Assembly (NCBI RefSeq): GCF_014270065.1
Contig: NZ_JACNME010000008.1
Location: 88,724-152,723 of the forward strand
Direction of reading: 5' to 3'
DNA: 64,000 nt
From: Quadrisphaera sp. RL12-1S
Lineage (GTDB): Bacteria; Actinomycetota; Actinomycetes; Actinomycetales; Quadrisphaeraceae
Both the position numbers and the translations under genes were made by a program. This document shows positions 23,020 through 32,753 of the stretch, in pieces (position 1 is the first letter of the stretch; every line of letters begins with the position of its first letter). A model generated the notes under the pieces. It saw nothing but the letters and a program-made list of their open reading frames with translations. It was not told the origin of the DNA and did no database searches.

Positions 23020-23700
23020 GTGTCCGAGCAGCCCGGCCGGCCGTCCGACCAGCCTGACCAGCAGCCCGGAGAGGTGCCGCCGCCGCACTACGGCCAGTAC
23101 GGCAGCGGGTACGGCGAGCAGCCCACCGAGCCCGGCGCCGCGACGGCTCCCGGCGCGGGAGCCCCGTCCTACGGGCACCCGGCGCCGTCCTACGGCCAGC
23201 AGCCGCCCCCCGCGCAGCCCGGGTACGGCCAGCAGCTACCGCCCGCGCAGCCCGGGTACGGCCAGCCCGGTCCCCAGCAGGGCCACCCGCCGGCGTACGG
23301 CCAGCCCCGCGGCGAGATGAGCCCGCAGGACCAGCGCCTGTGGGCCTGCCTGGCGCACGTGTCGGCGATCGTGGCGGGCCTGCTGCTCAGCGGCCTGTCC
23401 GCCTACTTCCTGTACCTGGGCGCAGTCGGCCCGCTGGTGCTGTTCTTCGTGTTCCGCGAGCGGGGCGCGTTCGTGCGCCGGCAGGTGGTGGAGGCGCTGA
23501 ACTTCCAGATCCTGCTGACGATCGTCTACGTGGCGCTGATCCTGTTGACCGTGGTCACGCTCTTCGTGGGCGCGATCCTCACGGTGCCGCTGCTCGTCGT
23601 CGTCGGGGTGGTGGGGCTGGTCTTCGAGATCATCGCGGCGGTCAAGGCCAACCAGGGCGTCGACTACCGCTACCCGGTCAACTGGCGGCTCGTGAAGTGA
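23020..23700 (+). CDS. DUF4870 domain membrane protein
   Basis: The 226-residue protein has a 105-residue cytoplasmic Pro/Gly/Gln/Tyr-rich region with repeated PGYGQ units. Three hydrophobic segments follow, with SPQDQRLWACLAHVSAIVAG at the junction and the ending VDYRYPVNWRLVK, which is the DUF4870 signature. It is a small integral membrane protein of unknown role. The GTG start follows GGAGGAG. Its 3' end overlaps the convergent hemW gene by 23 bp. Confidence 0.85.
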   Translation: MSEQPGRPSDQPDQQPGEVPPPHYGQYGSGYGEQPTEPGAATAPGAGAPSYGHPAPSYGQQPPPAQPGYGQQLPPAQPGYGQPGPQQGHPPAYGQPRGEMSPQDQRLWACLAHVSAIVAGLLLSGLSAYFLYLGAVGPLVLFFVFRERGAFVRRQVVEALNFQILLTIVYVALILLTVVTLFVGAILTVPLLVVVGVVGLVFEIIAAVKANQGVDYRYPVNWRLVK

Positions 23701-24985
23701 CGCCGGCGGCGCCGTCGCCGGCCCCCTCCCAGCCGAGGAGGGCGCGGACGACGGCGTCGGCCAGCAGGCGCCCCCGCAGCGTCAGCCGCAGCCGCGGCTG
23801 CTCGCCGTCGGGGGCGCCGCTGCGTGCGGGGTCCTCGAGGAGGCCGTCGGCCACGAGGCGCGGCACCTGCGCGAGCCCGGTGGGCGGCACGAGCGAGGTC
23901 GGCAGCCCCTCGGCCAGGCGGACGCCGAGGAGCACGGCCTCCACGGCGCGCGCGTCGTCGTCGAGGACCTCCCGGCCCACCGCGGGGCTGGTGCCCGCGG
24001 CGAGGCGGCGGGCCCACGCGGCGGGGTGCTTGGCGTTCCACCAGCGCACGCCGCCGACGTGGCTGTGCGCGCCGGGGCCGGCGCCCCACCAGTCCTGCCC
24101 GCGCCAGTAGGCGACGTTGTGGCGGCAGGCGTCGGCGGGCGTGCGCGCCCAGTTGCTCACCTCGTACCAGCCGTACCCGGCGTCGCGGAGCACGGCGTCG
24201 GCGAGCTCGTACTGGGCGGCCTCGTCGTCGGGGTCGGGCGCGGGCAGCTCGCCGCGGCGCACCCGGGCGGCCATGGCCGTCCCCTCCTCCACCACCAGGG
24301 CGTAGGCGGAGAGGTGGTCGGGCTCGCAGGCGAGCGCGGCGTCCAGGCTGGTGCGCCAGTCCGCCAGGGACTCCCCCGGCGCGCCGTAGATGAGGTCCAG
24401 GCTGACGGCGAGGCCCGCCTCGCGGGCCCAGCGGACGGCCTGCGGCACGCGGGCCGGGTCGTGAGTGCGCTCGAGGACGGCGAGGACGTGCGGCACCGCC
24501 GACTGCATCCCGAAGCTCACGCGCGTGTACCCGGCCGCCGCGAGCTCGGCGAGCGAGGCGGGGGTGACGGAGTCGGGGTTGGCCTCGGTGGTGACCTCGG
24601 CGCCGGCGGCCAGGCCGAGGTGCTCGCGCACGGCGTCGAGGCCGCGGGCCAGGTCGGCGGCGGGCAGCAGCGTGGGCGTGCCGCCGCCGACGAAGACGGT
24701 GGAGACCTCGCGGCGCGGCAGGCCCGAGGCCTCCAGCACCCGGGCCGCGAGCGCCACCTCCTCGACGAGCGCGCCGGCGTAGCCGGCCTGGGAGGCGCCG
24801 GGCAGCTCGGGCGGGCCGAGCTCGGAGGCGGTGTAGGTGTTGAAGTCGCAGTAGCCGCAGCGGACCCGGCAGAACGGCACGTGCAGGTAGACGCCGAGGT
24901 CACGGGTCGCGGCGCCGGTGGCGGCGGAGGCCGGCAGCAGCCCGTCGGCGGGGGCGGGGTCGCCGTCGGGCAGGGCGGGGCTCAT
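23678..24985 (-). CDS. hemW: Radical SAM protein HemW (heme chaperone)
   Basis: The 435-residue protein has the radical SAM cluster motif CRVRCGYC near residue 42, GGGTPTLL, and TTEANPDSVT. The HemW signature HNVAYWRGQDWWG is also present; this HNxxYW element separates HemW from the oxygen-independent coproporphyrinogen oxidase HemN. It binds heme and an Fe-S cluster and is thought to deliver heme to membrane enzymes. ATG at 24985 is the first reasonable start, where the alignable sequence is about 30 residues away. It often follows hrcA/lepA neighbours in actinobacteria. Confidence 0.92.
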   Translation of the reverse strand: MSPALPDGDPAPADGLLPASAATGAATRDLGVYLHVPFCRVRCGYCDFNTYTASELGPPELPGASQAGYAGALVEEVALAARVLEASGLPRREVSTVFVGGGTPTLLPAADLARGLDAVREHLGLAAGAEVTTEANPDSVTPASLAELAAAGYTRVSFGMQSAVPHVLAVLERTHDPARVPQAVRWAREAGLAVSLDLIYGAPGESLADWRTSLDAALACEPDHLSAYALVVEEGTAMAARVRRGELPAPDPDDEAAQYELADAVLRDAGYGWYEVSNWARTPADACRHNVAYWRGQDWWGAGPGAHSHVGGVRWWNAKHPAAWARRLAAGTSPAVGREVLDDDARAVEAVLLGVRLAEGLPTSLVPPTGLAQVPRLVADGLLEDPARSGAPDGEQPRLRLTLRGRLLADAVVRALLGWEGAGDGAAGVTSRAAS

Positions 24986-25096
24986 CGCCGTCCATCGTCG
25001 CACCCCTCCCGTGGGCGCTTCGCCCACCGAGCGCCCACCGAGCGCCCACCGAGGGTGGGAGCGCGCGGCGGAGCGGGCGGGTGCTGGGATGGGGGC

Positions 25097-25654
25097 GTGG
25101 GTGGAGCGAGCGCCAGGAAGCCCCGGCAGCTGCCGGCGGTCAGGCTCGAGCCGCTGTCGGACGCCAGCGACCCGCGGCTGCTGGCCTCCGTGCTGGCGCT
25201 GAAGCCCGGTCCGGGGCAGGACAGGTACTGCCTTCCCGCGTCCATGACGTACCCACCGGCCAGCGCCGACCCGCTGCGCGTGGCGTTCGCCGTGATGGCG
25301 CAGCTGCCCGGTCCGGGCACCGGGGAGCGCGTGGTCGGCTTCGGCACGCTGGACCGCCACGGCCAGCTCGAGCACCTCCTGGACGACCCCGCCCGCGGGC
25401 TGCTCCTGCGCGCCTTCTACGTCGGCCGCGCCCACCAGGGGCGCGGGTACGGGACGGCGGGTGCCCGGCAGGCGCGGGCGCTGGCGCACGCGCTGGAGCC
25501 GGAGGCGGAGCTGCTCGTGCTCTGCGTGCACGAGTCCAACACCGCCGCGCGCAGCGCGTACGCACGCGCCGGGTTCGCGGACAGCGGCGCGCGGTGGATG
25601 GCGCAGGCCGCGGACCCGCAGGTGGTCATGGTCGCGGCGCTGCAGCCCCGCTGA
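25097..25654 (+). CDS. GNAT family N-acetyltransferase
   Basis: The 185-residue protein has the acetyl-CoA binding motif A LLRAFYVGRAHQGRGYGTA (near residues 100-118) and a later NTAARSAYARAGF segment typical of GNAT enzymes. The acceptor is unknown. It is clearly related to the second GNAT at 26456: both share LLRAF, HQGRG-GTA and AYARAGF at the same positions. The GTG start has no clear ribosome site. A MOSC gene in the opposite direction lies between the two copies. Confidence 0.8.
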   Translation: MGGASARKPRQLPAVRLEPLSDASDPRLLASVLALKPGPGQDRYCLPASMTYPPASADPLRVAFAVMAQLPGPGTGERVVGFGTLDRHGQLEHLLDDPARGLLLRAFYVGRAHQGRGYGTAGARQARALAHALEPEAELLVLCVHESNTAARSAYARAGFADSGARWMAQAADPQVVMVAALQPR

Positions 25655-25681
25655 GCACCGGCACCGGCCGACGACGCGCGC

Positions 25682-26329
25682 TCAGCGCCGGGCGACCGCC
25701 TCCAGCGCGCCGCGCATGTCGGGGGCCAGGTCCACGCCGCGGTCGGCCGCGCACGCCAGCAGTGTCCGGGCGTCGGCCGGGTGGGCCTCGGCCAGCCACC
25801 GGCCCACGCCCACGCCATGGCCCGGCCGCGTGAGCACCTCCACCGGATCGCCCGCGGCGACCGCGCCCGGCCTGACCACCCGCAGGTAGGCACCCGGTAC
25901 CCCGGAGCGCGTGAACCGCTTGACCCACCGCTCCTCCCCGAGCCGCCGGGCGAACGTCATGCAGGGCGTGCGGGGCATCGTCACCTCCACCTCCAGGGCG
26001 TCCTCGCCGGAGCCGATGCGCCAGCGCTCACCGACCTCCGCGCCGTCGACGTCGACCCCGGACGTGCGCAGGTTCTCCCCGAAGAGCCCGGGCGGCACGT
26101 CGCGCTCCAGCTCGGCGACCCAGCGGTCGGCGGCCTCCTGGGCGTAGGCGTACAGCGCCTTGTCGCGACCGCCGTGGTGCTGGCGGTCGGTCTGGACGTC
26201 GCCGTAGGCGCCCAGCTCGCGCACCCGCACCGGCCCCTCGACGGGCCGCTTGTCGATGGCGGTGACGCCCACGCTCCCGGGGTCGGAGAGGAGCTGGTGC
26301 ACGCGGCAGACGGCGATCACGGTTCCCAC
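25682..26329 (-). CDS. MOSC domain protein (YiiM-like)
   Basis: The 215-residue protein shows the MOSC fold with a conserved HHGGRDKALYAYAQE segment and FGENL (about residues 52-88). A later segment, TMPRTPCMTFARRL, carries the conserved cysteine near residue 123. MOSC proteins are beta-barrels related to molybdenum-cofactor sulfurases and to the mARC/YiiM reductases; a role in Mo-cofactor dependent detoxification is plausible but unproven. The GTG start at 26329 opens directly into the repeat element at 26332. Confidence 0.82.
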   Translation of the reverse strand: MGTVIAVCRVHQLLSDPGSVGVTAIDKRPVEGPVRVRELGAYGDVQTDRQHHGGRDKALYAYAQEAADRWVAELERDVPPGLFGENLRTSGVDVDGAEVGERWRIGSGEDALEVEVTMPRTPCMTFARRLGEERWVKRFTRSGVPGAYLRVVRPGAVAAGDPVEVLTRPGHGVGVGRWLAEAHPADARTLLACAADRGVDLAPDMRGALEAVARR

Positions 26330-26331
26330 GG

Positions 26332-26376
26332 CGCCCGATCATGCCCGTGACGTGGCGCTCAGGTGCATGATCGTGC
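26332..26376 (-). repeat. Dispersed GATC-containing element, copy A
   Basis: On the minus strand this reads GCACGATCATGCACCTG, then A-GCGCCAC, then a second GATCATG facing back. It is nearly identical to the copy at 35024 and related to the pair at 35208-35311. It lies between the divergent MOSC and GNAT genes, so it may also hold their promoters. Confidence 0.7.
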
Positions 26377-26455
26377 GGGAGCAGCCGGCGACCCCACCGC
26401 CACGACCGTGCGACTGCGCGCCACGCCGTCACCTCCGGGCGGGAGGATGGGCGGT

Positions 26456-27010
26456 GTGGGTGTGCGACTGGTCGTGGTGAGGCCTGACGACGCGGCGCTC
26501 CTCGCCGCGGCGTCAGCCCTGCGCACCAGTGCCGAGCAGCAGCTCTTCGTCAAGCCGCCCGCGGAGTCCTTCCCGGTGGCGTTCGCCGACCCCGCCCGCA
26601 CGCCGTTCGTCGTCCTGCGCGAGGAGGAGGGCGACGACGAGCGCGTGGTCGGCGCCGGGGTGCTCCACGCCGGCGCGGCGGCTCCGCGGCAGGACGCCGA
26701 GCTCGCGCAGCTGCTCGCCGCCGCCGGCGAGGACCCGGTCACCGCGGTGCTGCTGCGCGCGTTCGTCATCGGGGAGCAGCACCAGGGCCGGGGGTTCGGG
26801 ACGGCAGCCGCCCGGGCGGCCGTGGCGCTCGCGCCGGACGTCACCCCCGCGGCCAGCGTCGTCGTCCTGACGGTCAACGAGCGCAACCACGCCGGCCTGC
26901 GGGCGTACGCGAGGGCCGGGTTCACCGACGTCGGGCGCTACCTGGGCGGCAGCGCCGGGCCTCAGCGGGCCATGACCGCCCCCTGCGCCCCGACCGGCCC
27001 GACCGGCTGA
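26456..27010 (+). CDS. GNAT family N-acetyltransferase (paralogue of the 25097 gene)
   Basis: The 184-residue protein has the same layout as the first GNAT: motif A LLRAFVIGEQHQGRGFGTAAA near residues 98-118 and NHAGLRAYARAGF near 145. The substrate is unknown. The GTG at 26456 sits nine bases after GGGAGG; an ATG at 26447 and a GTG at 26462 are alternatives. The gene ends four bases before the convergent lepA stop. The pair with the 25097 gene looks like an old local duplication. Confidence 0.8.
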   Translation: MGVRLVVVRPDDAALLAAASALRTSAEQQLFVKPPAESFPVAFADPARTPFVVLREEEGDDERVVGAGVLHAGAAAPRQDAELAQLLAAAGEDPVTAVLLRAFVIGEQHQGRGFGTAAARAAVALAPDVTPAASVVVLTVNERNHAGLRAYARAGFTDVGRYLGGSAGPQRAMTAPCAPTGPTG

Positions 27011-27014
27011 CGGG

Positions 27015-28910
27015 CTACTTCTTGGCGGCGGCGTCCTTGCCCGTGGGCGCGTCGGTGGAGAGCGCGGCGATGAACGCCTCCTGGGGGACCTCCACGCGGC
27101 CGACCATCTTCATGCGCTTCTTGCCCTCCTTCTGCTTCTCCAGCAGCTTGCGCTTGCGGGTGATGTCACCGCCGTAGCACTTGGCGAGGACGTCCTTGCG
27201 GATGGCGCGGACGGTCTCGCGGGCGATGACCCGCGCGCCGATCGCGGCCTGCACGGGCACCTCGAACTGCTGGCGCGGGATGAGCTCGCGCAGCTTGCTC
27301 GCCATCATCACGCCGTAGCTGTAGGCCTTGTCCTTGTGGACGATGGCGCTGAACGCGTCGACCTGCTCGCCCTGCAGGAGGATGTCGACCTTGACGAGGT
27401 CGGCGGCCTGGTCGCCGTCGACGTCGTAGTCGAAGCTGGCGTACCCGCGGGTGCGCGACTTCAGGGCGTCGAAGAAGTCGAAGACGATCTCCGCCATGGG
27501 CAGGCGGTAGCGCATCTCCACGCGGTCCTCGGAGAGGTAGTCCATGCCCTGCAGCTCACCGCGGCGCTGCTGGCACAGCTCCATGACCGTGCCGATGTAG
27601 TCGGCCGGGGTCAGCACGGTGGCCTTGACCACGGGCTCGCGGACCTCGGAGACCTTGCCGGAGGGGTACTCGCTGGGGTTGGTGACGGTGACCTCGCGGC
27701 CGTCGTCGAGGGTGACCTCGTAGACCACCGACGGCGCGGTGGAGATGAGGTCGAGCCCGAACTCGCGCTCGAGGCGGTCACGGGTGATCTCCAGGTGCAG
27801 CAGCCCGAGGAAGCCGCAGCGGAACCCGAAGCCCAGCGCCACGGACGTCTCCGGCTCGTACGCCAGGGCGGCGTCGTTGAGCTTGAGCTTGTCGAGGGCG
27901 TCGCGCAGCAGCGGGTAGTCGGACCCGTCGATGGGGAACAGGCCGGAGAACACCATCGGCTTGGGGTCCTCGTAGGCGCCGACCGGCTCGGCGGCCTGGC
28001 GCGCGGCGGAGGTGACGGTGTCGCCGACGCGGCTCTGGCGGACGTCCTTCACGCCGGTGATGAGGTAGCCCACCTCGCCCACGCCGAGGCCCTCGGACGG
28101 CGTCGGCTCGGGGCTGGAGACGCCGATCTCCAGCAGGTCGTGCTGGGCGCGGGTGGACATCATGGCGATGCGCTCGCGCGGGCGCAGCACGCCGTCGACC
28201 ACGCGGACGTAGGTGACCACGCCGCGGTAGGTGTCGTAGACGGAGTCGAAGATCATGGCTCGCGCCGGGGCGTCCGGGTCGCCCACGGGGGCGGGGACGA
28301 CGTCGACGATCCTGTCGAGCAGCGCCTCGACGCCCACGCCCGTCTTGCCGGAGACGCGCAGGACATCGGCGGGGTCTCCGCCGACGAGGCCGGCGAGCTC
28401 CTCGGCGTAGCGCTCGGGCTGCGCCGCCGGGAGGTCGATCTTGTTGAGCACGGGGACGATGGCGAGGTCGTTCTCCATCGCCAGGTAGAGGTTGGCCAGC
28501 GTCTGGGCCTCGATGCCCTGGGCAGCGTCGACCAGCAGCACCGCGCCCTCGCAGGCGGCCAGGGAGCGGGACACCTCGTACGTGAAGTCGACGTGGCCCG
28601 GGGTGTCGATCATGTTGAGGGCGTGGGCCTGCCCCTCCAGGGCGCCGGTGCGGGGCGCCCACGGCATGCGCACGGCCTGGCTCTTGATGGTGATGCCGCG
28701 CTCGCGCTCGATGTCCATGCGGTCGAGGTACTGCGCGCGCATCGCGCGGTCGTCCACGATGCCGGTGATCTGCAGCATGCGGTCGGCCAGGGTCGACTTG
28801 CCGTGGTCGATGTGGGCGATGATGCAGAAGTTGCGCAGCCGCTCCGGGGCCGTGGAGGCGGGCTGGATGCCCGCCAGCCCGGCGGACGACGACGTGGGGG
28901 ACGCAGGCAC
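27015..28910 (-). CDS. lepA: Elongation factor 4 (LepA)
   Basis: The 631-residue GTPase back-translocates or remodels stalled ribosomes. It carries [13 protein letters not shown] (P-loop, near residue 36), [14 protein letters not shown], and the LepA-specific C-terminus [25 protein letters not shown]. An N-terminal extension of about 25 residues, rich in Ser/Ala/Pro, precedes [15 protein letters not shown]. The GTG at 28910 is the last start before this region. The gene is divergent from the amidase gene. Confidence 0.97.
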   Translation of the reverse strand: MPASPTSSSAGLAGIQPASTAPERLRNFCIIAHIDHGKSTLADRMLQITGIVDDRAMRAQYLDRMDIERERGITIKSQAVRMPWAPRTGALEGQAHALNMIDTPGHVDFTYEVSRSLAACEGAVLLVDAAQGIEAQTLANLYLAMENDLAIVPVLNKIDLPAAQPERYAEELAGLVGGDPADVLRVSGKTGVGVEALLDRIVDVVPAPVGDPDAPARAMIFDSVYDTYRGVVTYVRVVDGVLRPRERIAMMSTRAQHDLLEIGVSSPEPTPSEGLGVGEVGYLITGVKDVRQSRVGDTVTSAARQAAEPVGAYEDPKPMVFSGLFPIDGSDYPLLRDALDKLKLNDAALAYEPETSVALGFGFRCGFLGLLHLEITRDRLEREFGLDLISTAPSVVYEVTLDDGREVTVTNPSEYPSGKVSEVREPVVKATVLTPADYIGTVMELCQQRRGELQGMDYLSEDRVEMRYRLPMAEIVFDFFDALKSRTRGYASFDYDVDGDQAADLVKVDILLQGEQVDAFSAIVHKDKAYSYGVMMASKLRELIPRQQFEVPVQAAIGARVIARETVRAIRKDVLAKCYGGDITRKRKLLEKQKEGKKRMKMVGRVEVPQEAFIAALSTDAPTGKDAAAKK

Positions 28911-29056
28911 CGGCCCATGCTCCCATGCAGCGGACCCTCCCCCCGCTGCCCGGCGGCACTCGCGAGGCGCCGCGGGGACAGATCCCCCGTACGGTGACGA
29001 ACCACCCGAACGCCCAGCCGGTGACCAGCCGGCGCACAGCACCCCGGGAGGCTCCC

Positions 29057-30916
29057 GTGCCCCGTCCCGCCCGCCGAGCACCGCACCGAGCACCAGACCG
29101 AGCACCAGGCCGAGCACCGCGCCGGGCTCCGCGCGCCGCCGCGACGGCCCTGGCCGCAGCGCTGGTGCTGCCCGCGGGGGCGCTGTCCGCCTCCGCCGCG
29201 GACCTGGACCCCACCGCTCCCCCGGCCGCCGACGTCGAGGCCGCCGGTCCCGCGGGCCCCGCTGGCGCTGCTCCCGCCGACGCGGTGGGCGGTCCCACCG
29301 CGTCCGACCCGGCCAGGACCGGCACCGCCGCCCCCGCGCGCGCGGGCGAGCTGCTGGCCGCGGCCCAGGCCGCCGGCCTCGTGGTGCCGGACGTCGACCT
29401 CGACCCGCTGACCATCCCCGAGCTGCAGGGGCGCATCGAGCGCGGGGACCTCACCGCGCAGGGCCTGACCGCCGCGTACCTGCAGCGCATCCGCGACGTC
29501 GACCCCCGTGTCGGCGCCGTCCTCGCGCTCGACCCGTCGGCGCTGGAGCAGGCGCGCGCCAGCGACGCCCACCGCGCCGCGCACGGTGCCCGGAGCCCGC
29601 TGGAGGGCGTCCCGGTGCTGCTCAAGGACAACATCGGCTCGGCGGGACTGGCGACCACGGCGGGCTCGCGGGCCCTGGCCGGCAACCTCGCCCCCGACGC
29701 CGCGCTCACCGCGCAGCTGCGCGCCGCCGGCGCGGTCGTCATCGGCAAGGCCAACCTGTCGGAGTGGGCGAACTTCCGCTCCACCTCCGCCACCAGCGGC
29801 TGGAGCGGCCTGGGCGGGCAGACCCGCAACCCGTACGCGCTGGACCGGACCCCGTGCGGCTCCTCGGCGGGCTCGGCCGCGGGTGTCGCCGCGTCGCTGG
29901 CGCAGCTGGCGGTCGGCACCGAGACCGACGGGTCGATCGTCTGCCCGGGGTCCAGCAACGGCGTGGTGGGCGTCAAGCCGACCCTGGGGATGGTCAGCCG
30001 CACCGGCGTCGTGCCGCTGTCGCTGGAGCAGGACACCGCGGGCCCGCTGGCGCGGCACGCCGTCGACGCCGCCCTCGCCATGGAGGCCCTGGACGGCCCT
30101 GACCCGTCCGACCCCGCCACGCTGGAGCGCCCCGCCGACGTCGACACGTCCTTCGGGCGCGTGGTGGAGGGCAACGGCCCGTCGCTGTCCGGTGCGCGCC
30201 TCGGCTACTGGACGCTCACGCCCGAGGAGTCCGCCGCCGTCGACGACCGCACCGAGGCCGTCTACGCCGGCGCCGTGGCGGCGCTGCGCGCAGCGGGGGC
30301 GGTGCTCGTCCCGGTGCAGCTGCCGGACACCGACGCCGTGGCGGCCGGGGAGGGCGTGGCGCTGGGCCCGGAGTTCGAGCGCGACGTCGACGCCTACCTG
30401 GCCGGGCTCGCCCCCGGGCAGCCGAGGACCCTGGAGGACCTCATCGCGTTCGACGCCGCTGACCCGGTGGAGCTGGCGCTGTTCGGCCAGGAGACCTTCA
30501 CCGCGGCCGCCTCCGGGCCGACCGCGGCCTCCCCGCAGGTCGCCGCGGCGCGCGCGGACGCGCGGCGGCTGGCGCGCGCCTCGATCGACACCACCCTCGC
30601 CCAGGGACCCGGCGACGACGACGACCTCGCGGCCGTCGTGTCGCTGACGGGCACGCCACCGGACCTCGTCAGGTACCAGAACACCGACGGTGCCCCGCCG
30701 GCCTTCGTCTACGGCAGCTCCGGCCCGGCCGCCGTCGCCGGCTACCCGGCCGTGACCGTGCCCGCCGGGTTCGCGGGTCCCGCCGACGTGCTGCCGGTGG
30801 GCGTGACGTTCACCGGCGCGCGGTGGGACGACGTGGACGTGCTCGGCTACGCGGCCGCGTTCGAGGCCGCCGTCGACGCCCGCCGGGCCCCGCGCCTGCT
30901 GCCGACGGCCGGCTGA
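29057..30916 (+). CDS. Secreted amidase (amidase signature family)
   Basis: The 619-residue protein has a basic, arginine/proline-rich start built from RAP(D/G/R) repeats. A signal-like hydrophobic segment follows (about residues 30-45, ending SASAAD), then an amidase signature domain. The catalytic Lys is in VLLKDNIG near residue 193, the cis-Ser in [10 protein letters not shown] near 275 and the nucleophile in [11 protein letters not shown] near 297. It should hydrolyse a C-N amide outside the membrane; the substrate is unknown. GTG at 29057 was chosen because GGGAGG lies five bases upstream; the frame is open to an ATG at 28925. Export may be by the Sec or Tat route. Confidence 0.87.
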   Translation: MPRPARRAPHRAPDRAPGRAPRRAPRAAATALAAALVLPAGALSASAADLDPTAPPAADVEAAGPAGPAGAAPADAVGGPTASDPARTGTAAPARAGELLAAAQAAGLVVPDVDLDPLTIPELQGRIERGDLTAQGLTAAYLQRIRDVDPRVGAVLALDPSALEQARASDAHRAAHGARSPLEGVPVLLKDNIGSAGLATTAGSRALAGNLAPDAALTAQLRAAGAVVIGKANLSEWANFRSTSATSGWSGLGGQTRNPYALDRTPCGSSAGSAAGVAASLAQLAVGTETDGSIVCPGSSNGVVGVKPTLGMVSRTGVVPLSLEQDTAGPLARHAVDAALAMEALDGPDPSDPATLERPADVDTSFGRVVEGNGPSLSGARLGYWTLTPEESAAVDDRTEAVYAGAVAALRAAGAVLVPVQLPDTDAVAAGEGVALGPEFERDVDAYLAGLAPGQPRTLEDLIAFDAADPVELALFGQETFTAAASGPTAASPQVAAARADARRLARASIDTTLAQGPGDDDDLAAVVSLTGTPPDLVRYQNTDGAPPAFVYGSSGPAAVAGYPAVTVPAGFAGPADVLPVGVTFTGARWDDVDVLGYAAAFEAAVDARRAPRLLPTAG

Positions 30917-30933
30917 CCGGACGGCCGGGACCG

Positions 30934-31779
30934 TCAGGCCAGGCGCGTGATGTCCACCCTGACCACCATCTCCGAGGGCGCGCTGCCCGCGTAGACGCCC
31001 TTGAGCGGCGGCACGTCGGAGTACTCCCGGCCACGGGCCACGATGACGTGCCGGTCACCGGGGGCGACGTCGTTGGTGGGGTCCCAGCCGAACCACTCCC
31101 CGGTCCACCACTCCACCCAGGCGTGCGACTCCCCCGTCACCGTGGTGCCCACGGGCGCCGAGGGGTCGGGGTGGAGGTAGCCCGACACGTACCGCGCTGG
31201 GATGCCCGCGGTGCGCAGCGCCCCCAGGGCGAGGTGGGCCATGTCCTGGCAGACGCCGGCGCGCTCGCCCCAGGCGTCGGCGGCGTGGGAGTGCACGCCG
31301 GTGGCGCCGGGCACGTACCGCACCTCGCGGTGCAGCAGGGAGCAGACCTCAGCGGCGAGGTCGTCGGGGCTGGCGCCGGAGGCGGACAGCGACCTGACCC
31401 GCTCGGCCAGCTCCGGCGGCGGCGCCGTGGCCGGGGAGGTGGCGAGGAGCTCGACCATCTCGTCCCCGGCGCGCGGATCGCGCAGCACGTCCCAGCCGCC
31501 GCCCGGCGAGGGGGTGCCCGGGCGGTCCACCTCCACGGTCGAGGTGGCGGTGACGGCCAGCTCGGAGTGCGGCTCGTGCACCTCGAAGACGGTCACCTGG
31601 GAGCCCCAGTAGTCGTGGTAGACGTGCTGCCACGGCGCCGGGCGCACCTCCAGGCGGGTGCGCAGCGCCGTCTGCTCCGGGGTGGTCATGGGCGCCACCC
31701 GCACCTCGTTGTAGGAGCTGGTGACCGGCGCGCCGTACCGGTAGCCGGTGTGGTGCGCGATGCGCAGGCGAGCGCTCAT
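30934..31779 (-). CDS. Transglutaminase-like cysteine protease of the ATP-grasp/alpha-E operon
   Basis: The 281-residue protein begins with the beta-domain typical of this group (RIAHHTGYRYGAPV). It then has the catalytic triad Cys177 (GVCQDMAHL), His219 (ESHAWVEWW) and Asp233 (WDPTND). It is the third gene of an operon with an alpha-E protein and a circularly permuted ATP-grasp enzyme, overlapping the former in ATGA (31776-31779). Comparative work predicts that such operons make and remove a peptide-like modification; the biochemical role is not established. The M. tuberculosis counterparts are Rv2409c-Rv2411c. Confidence 0.88.
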   Translation of the reverse strand: MSARLRIAHHTGYRYGAPVTSSYNEVRVAPMTTPEQTALRTRLEVRPAPWQHVYHDYWGSQVTVFEVHEPHSELAVTATSTVEVDRPGTPSPGGGWDVLRDPRAGDEMVELLATSPATAPPPELAERVRSLSASGASPDDLAAEVCSLLHREVRYVPGATGVHSHAADAWGERAGVCQDMAHLALGALRTAGIPARYVSGYLHPDPSAPVGTTVTGESHAWVEWWTGEWFGWDPTNDVAPGDRHVIVARGREYSDVPPLKGVYAGSAPSEMVVRVDITRLA

Positions 31780-32753
31780 GCCGTCCCTCCCACCCAGGTC
31801 AGCGCCTCGGCGCTGGAGAAGTACCGACGGGCCACCGCGTCGGAGGCGGCCGAGCAGGTGCGCTGCACGCGCTCCATCTCGTCGGGCAGGTGAGCCAGGA
31901 CGTCCGTGAGCGGGCGGTACTCCAGCTCGGCGCGCGCCCGGCCCAGGCGCCGCTGCGCCTCGTCGAAGACGCCGGCGCGCTGCCCGCTCGACTCCAGCTC
32001 GGCCAGGCACCGCTCGGCCTGCGCGAGGGCGTGGACGATCGAGCGGGGGAACAGCCTGTCGAGCAGCAGGAACTCCGCGGCCTCCGTCTCGTCCTCCAGG
32101 CCGCGGTAGGTGCGCAGGAACGTCTCGTGAGCACCGCAGGCGCGCAGCAGGGACGGCCAGCGGCTGGCCGGCCCGCCGAGGCTGGCGGTGGAGGTGATGA
32201 GGCGGGCCGTCATGTCGGCGCGCTCGATGCTGCGGCCGAGCACGAGGAACAGCCAGCCGTCGTCACGGCTCATCGTGGAGTCGGCGATGCCCGTGACGGT
32301 GGACGTGCGGTCGCGCACCCACGCGAAGAACGTGTGGGGGCTCACCGCGCGCCACCGCCCGGACGGCACGGCGTTGTAGGCGGTGTTGAGCACCTCCCAC
32401 ATCTCCGTCGACACCGTCTCGCGGGCCCGGCGGGCGTTCTCACGGGCCCCACCGATCGAGGCGACGATCGACGCCGAGGAGAACGGGTCGTACCCGAGCC
32501 TGTCCAGCACGGTGCGCCGGTCGGGCGCGGGCGCCGCCGGCCCCCCGTCCGCGGAGCCGTCCGCGGAGGCGCCCCCGGAGCCGTCCAGCGGCGCGCCCAT
32601 GACCGCCAGGAGGTTGGCGCAGGCGGTGGACTCGTCGAGCCACGGGTCCTCCACGAGCAGCTGCAGCTGCACGTCCAGGAGGCGGGCGGTGTCCTCGGCG
32701 CGCTCCACGTAGCGGCCGATCCAGAACAGCGCCTCGGCGATGCGGCTCAGCAC
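31776..32753 (-). CDS. Alpha-E domain protein (DUF403)
   Basis: The 325-residue all-helical protein starts with MLSRIAEALFWIGRYVERAEDTARLLD, the alpha-E hallmark. It contains RSIERADMTARLI near residue 177, in the second half. The invariant E/R/D residues suggest an active site, but no activity is known. It overlaps the ATP-grasp gene by 7 bp at its start and the transglutaminase gene by 4 bp at its end. The three products are therefore probably made together in fixed ratio. Confidence 0.9.
   Translation of the reverse strand: MLSRIAEALFWIGRYVERAEDTARLLDVQLQLLVEDPWLDESTACANLLAVMGAPLDGSGGASADGSADGGPAAPAPDRRTVLDRLGYDPFSSASIVASIGGARENARRARETVSTEMWEVLNTAYNAVPSGRWRAVSPHTFFAWVRDRTSTVTGIADSTMSRDDGWLFLVLGRSIERADMTARLITSTASLGGPASRWPSLLRACGAHETFLRTYRGLEDETEAAEFLLLDRLFPRSIVHALAQAERCLAELESSGQRAGVFDEAQRRLGRARAELEYRPLTDVLAHLPDEMERVQRTCSAASDAVARRYFSSAEALTWVGGTA

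Noticed and set aside
29057..29110. The RAP(D/G/R) repeats at the amidase N-terminus as a separate repeat family.
   Set aside because: The period is only a few codons and occurs just once; low complexity of a basic signal region explains it.
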